DNA of 36,061 nt, taken from NCBI RefSeq assembly GCF_000474945.1, contig NZ_AXDW01000025.1, positions 1-36,061 of the forward strand. The letters run 5' to 3'. The notes beneath the pieces are model-generated. The model was given only the letters and a program-made list of their open reading frames with translations. It did no database searches and was not told the DNA's origin. The DNA comes from Solimonas soli DSM 21787 (GTDB lineage Bacteria > Pseudomonadota > Gammaproteobacteria > Nevskiales > Nevskiaceae). Positions 15,389-22,820 of this stretch are shown here, piece after piece; within the stretch, counting starts at the first letter, position 1, and the number at the start of each line of letters is the position of its first letter. The position numbers and the translations under genes were made by a program.

Positions 15389-15895
15389 ATGACGTATCCC
15401 GCGCGAGCGGTACCGGCCACGCCGGTGCCGAGGGCCGCAGCAACGCCGACCGCACTGCCACCCGTCCTCGAGAAGGCTCGTGAGGCCGCTGCCGCTGCCG
15501 GCCTGTCCTATGCCGGCGGCGTAACGCCACGTGACGCCTGGGAGCTGGTGCAGTCCGGCCAGGCCAGGCTCGTCGACGTGCGCAGCGGCGAGGAACGCAA
15601 ATTCGTCGGCCACGTCCCCGACACGCTGCACGTCGCCTGGGCGACCGGCACGGCGCTGACGCGCAATCCCCGCTTCGCGCGCGAACTCGAGGCCAAGGTC
15701 GGCAAGCACGAGGCGGTGCTGCTGCTGTGCCGTAGCGGCAAGCGTTCGGCACTCGCCGCCGAGGCCGCCGCCAGGGCCGGCTTCACCGCGGCCTTCAATG
15801 TGCTCGAAGGCTTCGAAGGCGAACTCGATGCTGAACGGCATCGCGGCCGTCGTGACGGATGGCGTTTCCACGGCCTGCCGTGGGTGCAGGATTAA
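15389..15895 (+). CDS. rhodanese-family sulfurtransferase of the encapsulin locus
   Basis: A 168-residue single-domain rhodanese. The catalytic loop is C114-R-S-G-K-R-S, able to carry a persulfide on Cys114. The RLVDVRSGEERKFVGHVP segment is the usual N-terminal rhodanese strand and helix. The first ~28 residues form a low-complexity Ala/Pro/Thr tail (TPTALPPVLEKA at its end), which single-domain rhodaneses normally lack and which recalls the disordered tail of the desulfurase in the same locus. It is the first gene of the run and lies 10 bp upstream of the serine acetyltransferase. Role inferred: moving sulfane sulfur to or from the compartment. The start has a strong AGGAG site. Confidence 0.9.
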   Translation: MTYPARAVPATPVPRAAATPTALPPVLEKAREAAAAAGLSYAGGVTPRDAWELVQSGQARLVDVRSGEERKFVGHVPDTLHVAWATGTALTRNPRFARELEAKVGKHEAVLLLCRSGKRSALAAEAAARAGFTAAFNVLEGFEGELDAERHRGRRDGWRFHGLPWVQD

Positions 15896-15905
15896 AGCCG
15901 CGGCC

Positions 15906-16859
15906 ATGAGCGCTATCGTCGCGCCGGGGGACGCGTCCCGCTGGAATCTGAATGAGGTGGTCGATGGCCTGCGCAGCGCGCGCGAGCGCTGGCGCGAGCA
16001 TCGGCATCGTGATCGCAGCGATCGCGAATTCCCGTCGCGCGAGGTGATCCGCGATGCGCTGCTGCACCTGCGCGGCGCGCTGTTTCCACTGCGCCTCGGT
16101 CCGGCCGATCTGCGTCGCGGCGGCGAAGATTTCTACGTCGGGCATGCGCTCGACCTGGCGCTGACGGCGCTCGCCGGCCAGGTACTGCTCGAACTGCATT
16201 ACCGCAATCACCTCGGCGGCGCCGACGACACGGCCGGCCTGCGTGAACAGGCCGACGCGATCGTCGCCGCCTTCGCGGCAGAGCTGCCGGCACTGCGCGC
16301 GCTGCTCGACACCGATGTCGAAGCCGCGTACCGCGGCGATCCGGCGGCGCGCAGCGTCGACGAGGTGCTGCTGTGCTATCCGGGCGTCCTCGCACTGATC
16401 CATCACCGCATCGCGCATCCGTTCTACACGCTCGGCGCGCCGCTGATCGCGCGCATCATCGCCGAGCTCGCGCATTCGGAAACCGGCATCGACATCCATC
16501 CGGGCGCGCGCATTGGCCCGTCGTTCTTCATCGATCATGGCAGCGGTGTCGTCATCGGCGAGACCGCCGAGATCGGCGAGCGCGTGCGCCTCTATCAGGC
16601 AGTGACGCTCGGCGCCAAGCGCTTCGAGAAAACCGACGACGGCGCGCTCGCCAAGGGCAGGCCGCGTCATCCGATCGTCGAGGACGATGTCGTCGTCTAC
16701 GCCGGGGCGACCATTCTCGGCCGCATCACGATCGGCCGTGGCTCGACGATCGGCGGCAACGTCTGGCTCACGCACAGCGTGCCGCCGGGCAGCAACATCA
16801 CGCAGGCCCATACGCGGCAGGACACGCGCCAGGAACAGGCCAATGGAGTCGCCGTTTGA
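15906..16859 (+). CDS. serine O-acetyltransferase (EpsC/CysE type)
   Basis: A 317-residue enzyme making O-acetylserine from serine and acetyl-CoA, the first step of cysteine synthesis. A helical N-terminal domain (to about 180) is followed by a left-handed hexapeptide-repeat beta-helix. The active site segment IDIHPGARIG and FID-H211-GSGVVIGETAEIG holds the catalytic His. The C-terminal coil ends NVWLTHSVPPGSNITQ, followed by a short polar tail. The long bacterial N-terminal domain and sequence resemble the EpsC branch found with Family 2A encapsulins. Its 3' end overlaps the regulator's TTG start by 4 bases (TTGA). Ribosome site is weak, suggesting coupling to the rhodanese gene 10 bp upstream. 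Confidence 0.92.
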   Translation: MSAIVAPGDASRWNLNEVVDGLRSARERWREHRHRDRSDREFPSREVIRDALLHLRGALFPLRLGPADLRRGGEDFYVGHALDLALTALAGQVLLELHYRNHLGGADDTAGLREQADAIVAAFAAELPALRALLDTDVEAAYRGDPAARSVDEVLLCYPGVLALIHHRIAHPFYTLGAPLIARIIAELAHSETGIDIHPGARIGPSFFIDHGSGVVIGETAEIGERVRLYQAVTLGAKRFEKTDDGALAKGRPRHPIVEDDVVVYAGATILGRITIGRGSTIGGNVWLTHSVPPGSNITQAHTRQDTRQEQANGVAV

Positions 16860-17089
16860 GCGACGCGATCCACAAGGCCTTCGGCCGCATCATCCGTCGC
16901 GCGCGCGAGTTGCAGGGCTGGTCGCAGGAGAAACTCGCCGAGGCCGCCAATCTCAACCGCAGCTATCTCGGCGAAGTCGAGCGCGGCCTGGTGTCGCCGT
17001 CGCTGGCGACGATCGCCAAGCTCGCGCAGGCGCTCCGACAGACGCCTTCGAGCCTGTTCGACGCTCTGGAAGAAGAAACGGTCGATTAA
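16856..17089 (+). CDS. small XRE-family (HTH_3) transcriptional regulator, TTG start
   Basis: A 77-residue protein that is essentially one Cro/C1-type helix-turn-helix: FGRIIRRARELQGWSQEKLA, NLNRSYLGEVERG, SPSLATIAKLAQAL. It has no ligand or dimerisation domain. No in-frame ATG exists near the 5' end. TTG at 16856 is preceded by GGAG (16845-16848, spacing 7) and overlaps the acetyltransferase stop as TTGA, so it was taken as the start. It lies inside the sulfur locus just before the encapsulin gene and is the natural candidate to regulate that promoter and its own operon, which is inference. Confidence 0.85.
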   Translation: MSDAIHKAFGRIIRRARELQGWSQEKLAEAANLNRSYLGEVERGLVSPSLATIAKLAQALRQTPSSLFDALEEETVD

Positions 17090-17189
17090 GAATTTTTCGG
17101 GAATGGTGGCGATAGCCGGTGGCGCCGCCACTCAGATCATTTGATTCTTAGCTTATTCCAGCAGCAGTCGAAGCCCGTAGGAGTTTTCC
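17090..17189 (+). promoter_or_regulatory. intergenic region upstream of the encapsulin gene
   Basis: A 100-bp gap inside the locus. It contains an AT-rich core, ATCATTTGATTCTTAGCTTA (17137-17156), a plausible promoter though without clear -35/-10 spacing. A GC-rich imperfect repeat lies upstream (ggtggcg / ggtggcgccgccac). A strong AGGAG ribosome site (17179-17183) serves the shell gene. Shell protein is needed in many copies, so a separate promoter here makes sense; the adjacent XRE regulator may act on it. Confidence 0.35.
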
Positions 17190-18110
17190 ATGGCAGAACC
17201 CGTGCAGACCTTGGGCGCGAGCGCCGCGCGCCAGCTTGCGAATACGACCAAGACGGCGGCTCAGTACGAGATCATCACGCCGCGATGGCTCGTCCATCTG
17301 CTGCAGTGGCTGCCGGTCGAGGCCGGCGTCTACCGCGTCAACAAGGTCAAGAACCCGGCCGACGTGAAGACCGCCTGCACGGTGCGCGAGTCGGGCGAGC
17401 TGCCCGACTCCTTCGTCGATTATGAGGAGCATCCGCGCGAGTACGTGCTCAACGCGGTGTCGACCAAGCTCAACATCAGCACGCGCGTTTCCGACCTGTT
17501 CTCGAGCCCGCACGACCAGATCAAGGAACAGCTGCGCCTGACGATCGAGACGATCAAGGAGCATCAGGAAAGCGAGCTGATCAACAACCCTGACTACGGC
17601 CTGCTCGCCAACGTCGCCGACTCGCAGATCGTGCATCCGCTGACCGGCGCACCGACGCCGGACGATCTCGACGAGCTGCTGACCAAGGTGTGGAAGGAGC
17701 CGGCGTTCTTCCTCGCGCATCCGCTGGCGATCGCCGCCTTCGGCCGCGAGTGCACGCGGCGCGGCGTGCCACCGCCGACGGTCAGCCTGTTCGGCGCGCA
17801 GTTCATCACCTGGCGCGGCATTCCGCTGATCCCGTCGGACAAGGTGCCGGTCGCCGACGGCAAATCGAAGATCCTGCTGATCCGCGTTGGCGAGAAGCGT
17901 CAGGGCGTCGTCGGCCTGTTCCAGCCGGGCCTGCCGGGCGAGCAGAATCCGGGCCTGTCGGTGCGCTTCATGGGCATCAACGAGTACGCGATCGCCTCCT
18001 ACCTGATCTCGCTGTACTGCTCGCTGGCGATCCTCACCGACGATGCCGTGGCCGTTCTGGAAGACGTGGAAGTGAACAAGTTCCATGACTACCCCGACAG
18101 CTACAAGTGA
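17190..18110 (+). CDS. Family 2A encapsulin shell protein (SrpI-type)
   Basis: A 306-residue HK97-fold shell protein that self-assembles into a nanocompartment. Sequence landmarks of the SrpI family are strong: ARQLANTTKT near residue 13, then ITPRWLVHLLQWLPVEAGVY, TRVSDLFSSPHDQIKEQLRL, GAPTPDDLDELLTKVWKEP, SLFGAQFITWRGIPLIPSDK and GVVGLFQPGLPGEQNPGLSV. There is no inserted cyclic-nucleotide-binding domain, placing it in Family 2A rather than 2B. The next gene, a cysteine desulfurase with a long disordered tail, is the family's known cargo. The two reading frames overlap by 26 bases, suggesting coupled translation. The start has AGGAGTTTTCC upstream. It was once annotated in relatives as a major membrane protein; the compartment assignment comes from published work on SrpI. 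Confidence 0.96.
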   Translation: MAEPVQTLGASAARQLANTTKTAAQYEIITPRWLVHLLQWLPVEAGVYRVNKVKNPADVKTACTVRESGELPDSFVDYEEHPREYVLNAVSTKLNISTRVSDLFSSPHDQIKEQLRLTIETIKEHQESELINNPDYGLLANVADSQIVHPLTGAPTPDDLDELLTKVWKEPAFFLAHPLAIAAFGRECTRRGVPPPTVSLFGAQFITWRGIPLIPSDKVPVADGKSKILLIRVGEKRQGVVGLFQPGLPGEQNPGLSVRFMGINEYAIASYLISLYCSLAILTDDAVAVLEDVEVNKFHDYPDSYK

Positions 18111-20019
18111 GGCGGCTGCCGGCCTGCCCGATCTCGCCGACCTGACGCAGCTCGCCAACGCGCTGTTCAGTGCCGTGCCCGGCCAGCTCGTACCGGCCTC
18201 GAGGCCGCCACGGCCGGTTGCGGTCGGCGCGCCGGCATCGGCGCCGGGCGTGCCGTCGCTCGGCGCGTTCAATCCGCAGCCGACGCTGACGGCGCTGCCG
18301 GCGACGCCGCCCTTTCCGGTCTCGCAGGCCGCCTATGGCAACGCCGCGGCGCCCCCGTCGCTGATCACGCCGCGCATCGCGCCGACGCAGGCGCAATCGG
18401 CCGATCCGCACGGCGCGCAGGCCGGCATCGCGCCGCTCGTCACGCGTGGCGGCCCGGCGCTCGGCGTGCCGGAGGCCTACGCGGCCGCCGTGCCCGCCGC
18501 AGCGCCACCGCCGGCGCCCGCCGACGCCGGCCTGCCGGCCGCGCATCAGCCGGCGCCAGGCAGCCCGTATTACTTCATCGGCGAGAGCAGCGCCTATCAG
18601 CCGGCGGCGGCGCGGGCGCCGGCCAGCGATCTCGCCGCGACGCCGTCGTTCGCGTTTCCGGGCGCCGACGCATTGCCTGCCGCGCCGGCGGTGGCCGGCA
18701 ATGGCGCACCGAGCTTCTATTTCGTCGATGCCGCACCGGCAGCGGGCACCGCGCCCGCCGGTCCGCGCCCGCAGGCCGCGCCCGCAGCGTTCGAGCGGCG
18801 CAAGCTCTTCGACGTCGAGGCCATCCGCCGCGACTTCCCGATCCTTGCCGAGCGCGTCAACGGCCGGCCGTTGATCTGGCTCGACAACGCGGCGACCACG
18901 CAGAAGCCGCAGGCCGTGATCGACCGTCTCGCGCATTTCTACGCGCACGAGAACTCCAATATCCATCGCGCCGCGCACGAGCTCGCGGCGCGCGCGACCG
19001 ACGCCTATGAGGCCGCGCGCAACAAGGTCACGGCCTTCCTCGGCGCCAGCTCGCCGGAGGAGATCGTCTTCGTCCGCGGTGCAACGGAAGGCATCAATCT
19101 CGTCGCGCGCAGCTGGGGCGTCGCCAACATCCAGGCCGGCGACGAGATCGTCGTCAGTCATCTCGAGCACCACGCCAACATCGTGCCGTGGCAAATGCTG
19201 GCGAGCGAGAAGGGTGCCAGGCTGCGCGTGATCCCGGTCGATGACACCGGACAGCTGCGCCTCGACGAATACCAGAAGCTCCTGAACGATCGCACCAAGA
19301 TCGTCGCCGTCACGCAGGTCTCGAACGCGCTCGGCACTGTCGTGCCGGTCCGGCAGCTGATCGACATGGCGCACCGCGTCGGCGCCAGGGTGCTGGTCGA
19401 CGGCGCGCAGTCGGTCTCGCATCTGCGCGTCGACGTGCAGGCGCTCGACGCCGACTTCTTCGTGTTCTCCGGCCACAAGATCTTCGGCCCGACCGGCATC
19501 GGCGTCGTCTACGGCAAGAAGGCCCTGCTCGACGACATGCCGCCGTATCAGGGCGGCGGCAACATGATCGCCGACGTAAGGTTCGAGAAGACCGTCTATC
19601 ACGGCCCGCCGGCGCGCTTCGAAGCCGGCACCGGCAACATCGCCGATGCCGTCGGGCTCGGCGCCGCGCTCGATTACGTCGAGCGCCTCGGACTCGAGAA
19701 CATCGCGCAATACGAGCATGAGCTGCTGGCCCACGGGCTCGACGGCCTGCGCCGCATTCCCGGCCTGCGCCTGATCGGCTGCGCCGCCGAACGCACCAGC
19801 GTGATGTCGTTCGTGCTCGATGGCTGGAAGACCGAGGAGGTCGGCAAGGCGCTGAATCAGGACGGCATCGCGGTGCGCTCCGGCCACCACTGCGCGCAGC
19901 CGATCCTGCGCCGCTTCGGGGTCGAGGCGACGGTGCGTCCGTCGCTGGCGTTCTACAACACGCACGACGAAGTCGACGCCCTGATCGCCGCCGTCGGCCG
20001 GCTCGCGCAGCGCCGCTGA
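18085..20019 (+). CDS. SufS-like cysteine desulfurase with N-terminal encapsulin-targeting domain
   Basis: A 644-residue PLP enzyme. The last ~410 residues are a complete SufS-type desulfurase that turns cysteine into alanine and enzyme-bound persulfide: LDNAATTQKPQ (266-276), VDGAQSVSH, PLP lysine K465 in FSGHKIFGPTG, and catalytic C603 in RSGHHCAQP. The first ~235 residues are Ala/Pro-rich and unlikely to fold. They contain conserved-looking islands: LTQLANALFS (20-29), PYYFIGES (161-168) and PSFYFVDAA (209-217), with a weaker TPSFAFPGA between. Such a disordered N-domain directs desulfurase cargo into Family 2A encapsulins. The start at 18085 lies within the encapsulin gene; the LANALFS motif at residue 20 supports this early start. 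A housekeeping SufS would lack this tail and sit in a suf operon. Confidence 0.95.
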   Translation: MTTPTATSEAAAGLPDLADLTQLANALFSAVPGQLVPASRPPRPVAVGAPASAPGVPSLGAFNPQPTLTALPATPPFPVSQAAYGNAAAPPSLITPRIAPTQAQSADPHGAQAGIAPLVTRGGPALGVPEAYAAAVPAAAPPPAPADAGLPAAHQPAPGSPYYFIGESSAYQPAAARAPASDLAATPSFAFPGADALPAAPAVAGNGAPSFYFVDAAPAAGTAPAGPRPQAAPAAFERRKLFDVEAIRRDFPILAERVNGRPLIWLDNAATTQKPQAVIDRLAHFYAHENSNIHRAAHELAARATDAYEAARNKVTAFLGASSPEEIVFVRGATEGINLVARSWGVANIQAGDEIVVSHLEHHANIVPWQMLASEKGARLRVIPVDDTGQLRLDEYQKLLNDRTKIVAVTQVSNALGTVVPVRQLIDMAHRVGARVLVDGAQSVSHLRVDVQALDADFFVFSGHKIFGPTGIGVVYGKKALLDDMPPYQGGGNMIADVRFEKTVYHGPPARFEAGTGNIADAVGLGAALDYVERLGLENIAQYEHELLAHGLDGLRRIPGLRLIGCAAERTSVMSFVLDGWKTEEVGKALNQDGIAVRSGHHCAQPILRRFGVEATVRPSLAFYNTHDEVDALIAAVGRLAQRR

Positions 20020-20113
20020 CGGCGGCGGCGGCGCGACCGGCGCGCCGCCATTGCCGCGCCGCGCCGACTCGGTTCCAATACGCGCCCCTGTCATTGCCCG
20101 GCGGACCCGCGTC

Positions 20114-20875
20114 ATGGCCGCTTCCTCCTCGCGGTCGCCCGAACCGGCGTCGCTCGACGCGCTGGCGGCGTGCGGGCACCGCTTCGTGCCGGCCGCCGCG
20201 CTACGCGCGCAGCTCGCGGCCGACGGCGGCCTCGCCGACTGGGCCGCCTTCGTCGACAGCTGGAACGGCATGCCGCTCGACACCTACATGGCCGACGGCG
20301 GCCGCTACCGGCGGCGCCGGCATGGCGTCTACGCGGTCGACGGCGACGGCATCGCGCGCCAGCCGCCGCAGGCGCACTGGCAGAGCCGCGACTACAACGC
20401 GCTGAATGGCGGCATCGCGCGCTGGTTCGAGCCCATAGCTCCGGCGATCGCCGACGGCGCGACGATGACGACGCTGTTGCGCTTCTGCGCGACGACCTTT
20501 GCCGCGCTCGCGCCGGACGTCGCACGCTGGCACGTCGAGGTTCATCAGTTCCGCATCGAGGCGTCGGCCGGCGAGCATGGCAGGCCGACGCCGGAAGGCG
20601 TGCATCGCGACGGCGTCGACTACGTGCTCGTGCTGATGGTGAAGCGACGCAACATCGCCAGCGGCACGACGACGATCCACGCCCCGGACGGCACGGACCT
20701 CGGCGCGTTCACGCTGATCGAGCCATGCGACGCGATGCTGCTCGACGACAAGCGCGTGTTCCACGGCGTGACGCCGGTCGAGCCCGTCGACCCGCTGCAG
20801 CCGGCGTACCGCGACGTGCTGGTCGTGACGTTCCGGCGCGACCGGATCAAGGCGAGGCCGGCACGAAGTGCCTGA
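20114..20875 (+). CDS. 2-oxoglutarate/Fe(II) dioxygenase (2OG-Fe_Oxy_2 family)
   Basis: A 253-residue enzyme resembling the PF10014 family that includes isoleucine and other amino-acid hydroxylases. The iron ligands are H164-R-D166 and H217 (FHGVTPV), with a later Arg in VVTFRRD for 2-oxoglutarate. The substrate is unknown; free amino acids are usual in the family. ATG 20114 was chosen because MAASSS begins the compact domain, and the ribosome site is weak. It follows the desulfurase by 94 bp on the same strand with no terminator, so read-through is possible, but no sulfur link is evident. Confidence 0.82.
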   Translation: MAASSSRSPEPASLDALAACGHRFVPAAALRAQLAADGGLADWAAFVDSWNGMPLDTYMADGGRYRRRRHGVYAVDGDGIARQPPQAHWQSRDYNALNGGIARWFEPIAPAIADGATMTTLLRFCATTFAALAPDVARWHVEVHQFRIEASAGEHGRPTPEGVHRDGVDYVLVLMVKRRNIASGTTTIHAPDGTDLGAFTLIEPCDAMLLDDKRVFHGVTPVEPVDPLQPAYRDVLVVTFRRDRIKARPARSA

Positions 20876-20930
20876 TGATGCCGAGCGCGATGAGCAACCC
20901 GACGCCGCTGAAGAGATCCAGAGGTCGCCG
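20847..20930 (-). pseudogene. C-terminal fragment of an unidentified membrane protein
   Basis: On the minus strand one frame reads DLFSGVGLLIALGIIRHFVP and a few more residues before a TGA at 20847-20849. It looks like a genuine hydrophobic C-terminus, with no gene body upstream. It overlaps the end of the dioxygenase gene. It may be debris of the same rearrangement that broke the MgtC gene, or it may be chance. Confidence 0.3.
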
Positions 20931-20934
20931 ACTT

Positions 20935-21455
20935 CCTTGACGCGCGCACGCCGGGCAGGCGCTGCAGCAGCGCGACGGTCGCCGCGTACTCGCCCGCGGA
21001 GAGGCGCGCCAGCGTGAGCGTCACGTCGTCCATCTCCCCGTTCCCGGCGCTCGCCTGCACGACGAAGCGCTTGCTGCGGCGCCGAGCTCGCGGCTCAGCG
21101 CGCCGAACTCGAGCGCGCCGCGCCTGGCGTGCAGGCGCGGCATATGGCGGCGCCGCTCTTCGAAGAAGCGCCGTTCGATCGGCTTCAGGCCGGCGAGGAT
21201 GATGACCGTCGCGGCGATCGCCGCCGTGCAGAGATCACCGCCGGCCGCGGGGCCGGTCGCCGCGACCGACCACAGGCTCGCGGCCGTCGTCAGCCCGCGG
21301 ATGATCTCGCCGCGCAGCAGAATGGAGCCGGCGCCGAGGAAGCCGATGCCGGAAACGACCCGCGCGGCGACGCGCGACGGGTCGGGCACTACCTGCGCCC
21401 GGCATTGCTGAGCATGCGCGCGACCTCCATGCGGAGACGCCGTCATTCCCGACAA
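20935..21455 (-). pseudogene. broken MgtC/SapB-family membrane protein gene
   Basis: The minus strand carries the MgtC core DPSRVAARVVSGIGFLGAGS, followed by RGLTTAASLWSVAATG and a hydrophobic segment to LKPIERRFF. The N-terminal membrane helices and the family's GLRTH-type segment are absent upstream. The C-terminal ACT-like domain (VTLTLARLSAGEYAATVALL and LPGVRA) continues in a different frame, so there is a frameshift near 21060-21080. MgtC proteins modulate P-type ATPases or ATP synthase under low magnesium or acid; this copy should be inactive. Its 5' end faces the divergent Old Yellow Enzyme gene. Confidence 0.7.
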
Positions 21456-21532
21456 CGACCGCCTGCATTCGGACGAGGCCGGCGGCGGCGGACGGCGGCA
21501 CGGTAGCGGCCTCGCTCCGACCGGACGCCTGC

Positions 21533-22771
21533 ATGGACACGCCAGCCGCCGCCAGCGTCATCTCGCCGTTCTCGCCGATGCGCATCGGCCCCATCGCGTT
21601 GCGCAACCGCTTCATCAAGTCGGCGACCAACGAGGGCATGGCCAAGGGCGGTGTGCCGTCGAAGATGCTCGTCGAGCATCATCGACGCATCGCCGCCGGC
21701 GGCGTGGCGATGACGACGGTCGCGTACTGCGCCGTCAGCCCGGACGGCCGCACCTTCGTCGATCAGGTGTCGCTGAACCGCGAGAGCCTGCCGCACCTGC
21801 GCGCCTTGACCGCTGCCGTGCATGGCGAGGGCGCGGCGATCTGCGCGCAGATCACCCATGGCGGCGCCTTCACCTTCCTGCCGGAACTGACGCGCAAATA
21901 TCCGCTGTCGTCGTCCGGCGGCCTCAACGCCGCCGGCGTGCTCAGCGGCCGCCTGTTCAAGACGGCGATGACGGCAGCCGACATGCGGGCGGTGCTCGCC
22001 GAGTTCGTCGCCGGCGCGCAGCTGGCGCGCGAGGCCGGCTTCGACGCCGTCGAGATCCACATGGGCCACGGCTATCTGCTCAGCCAGTTCCTGTCGCCGC
22101 TCTACAACCGGCGCCGCGACGGCTACGGCGGCCCGGCCGAACGGCGCGCGCGCTTCCCGGCGCAGGTGCTGCGCGCGGTGCTCGACGCGGTCGGCCACGA
22201 GCTCGCGGTGACCTGCAAGATCTGCGTGACCGAAGGGGTGAAGAAGGGCGCCACGGCCGAGGACGCGGCGGCGGTCGCCCGCGTGCTGGAGCGCGAGGGC
22301 GCGCATCTGCTGGTGCTCAGCGGCGGCATGAACGTCGAATCGCCGTGGGCGATCTTCGGCAGCAAGATGCCGAAGGAGGCGCTGACCTCGATCGAGAACC
22401 GGATCGTGCGCTTCGCCGCCGGCCTGCAGGAGCTGGCGGCGCCGAAGATCGAATTCCGCGAGCTGTATTTCCGCGAGCACTCGCAGAAGGTGCGCGCCGC
22501 GGTGAAGATGCCGCTCGCCTATCTTGGCGGCGCCAAGTCGCTCGCCGGCGTGCAGACGGCGATGGCGGACGGCTTCGACTGCGTGGTCATGGGCCGCGCC
22601 CTCATCCACGACGCCGAGCTCGTCAACAAATTCCGCGACGGCCGCGCCACGACGTCCGCCTGCACGGCCTGCAACCGCTGCGTGGTGATGATGTACACCG
22701 AAGGCGGCACCAGCTGCGTGCTGTTCCCGCCGAACGATCCGCTGCTCAATCGCACGCCGGCGGCGGCGTGA
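21533..22771 (+). CDS. Old Yellow Enzyme-family NADH:flavin oxidoreductase
   Basis: A 412-residue FMN enzyme of the OYE/2,4-dienoyl-CoA reductase superfamily: (beta/alpha)8 barrel with IGPIALRNRFIKSATNEGMA at the N-terminus, EIHMGHGYLLSQFLSP and NRRRDGYGGPAERRARF in the middle, and VVMGRALIHDAE near the end. A C-terminal Cys cluster CTACNRC followed 11 residues on by another Cys is close to the [4Fe-4S] pattern of dienoyl-CoA reductases, but the protein lacks their second flavin/NAD domain. It probably reduces activated alkenes such as enones. It is the first intact gene after the MgtC debris. No clear ribosome site; ATG 21533 is the only start before the conserved N-terminus. Confidence 0.9.
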   Translation: MDTPAAASVISPFSPMRIGPIALRNRFIKSATNEGMAKGGVPSKMLVEHHRRIAAGGVAMTTVAYCAVSPDGRTFVDQVSLNRESLPHLRALTAAVHGEGAAICAQITHGGAFTFLPELTRKYPLSSSGGLNAAGVLSGRLFKTAMTAADMRAVLAEFVAGAQLAREAGFDAVEIHMGHGYLLSQFLSPLYNRRRDGYGGPAERRARFPAQVLRAVLDAVGHELAVTCKICVTEGVKKGATAEDAAAVARVLEREGAHLLVLSGGMNVESPWAIFGSKMPKEALTSIENRIVRFAAGLQELAAPKIEFRELYFREHSQKVRAAVKMPLAYLGGAKSLAGVQTAMADGFDCVVMGRALIHDAELVNKFRDGRATTSACTACNRCVVMMYTEGGTSCVLFPPNDPLLNRTPAAA

Positions 22772-22820
22772 CGAGGATCGATGCCCTCTCCCCTCGTGCA
22801 GAGACAGAGGGCTTCGTTCT

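Noticed and set aside
17190-18110. Could the encapsulin be a prophage capsid?
   Set aside because: No portal, terminase, protease or tail genes are nearby. The sequence follows the SrpI family closely and the neighbour is its characteristic desulfurase.
18085-20019. Could the desulfurase be the housekeeping SufS?
   Set aside because: There are no other suf genes, the ~235-residue N-terminal extension is absent from housekeeping SufS, and it overlaps the encapsulin gene.
20114-20875. Membership of the 2OG-Fe dioxygenase in the sulfur locus.
   Set aside because: It is 94 bp downstream with a weak ribosome site and no sulfur chemistry suggested by its family. Read-through is possible but no functional link is supported.
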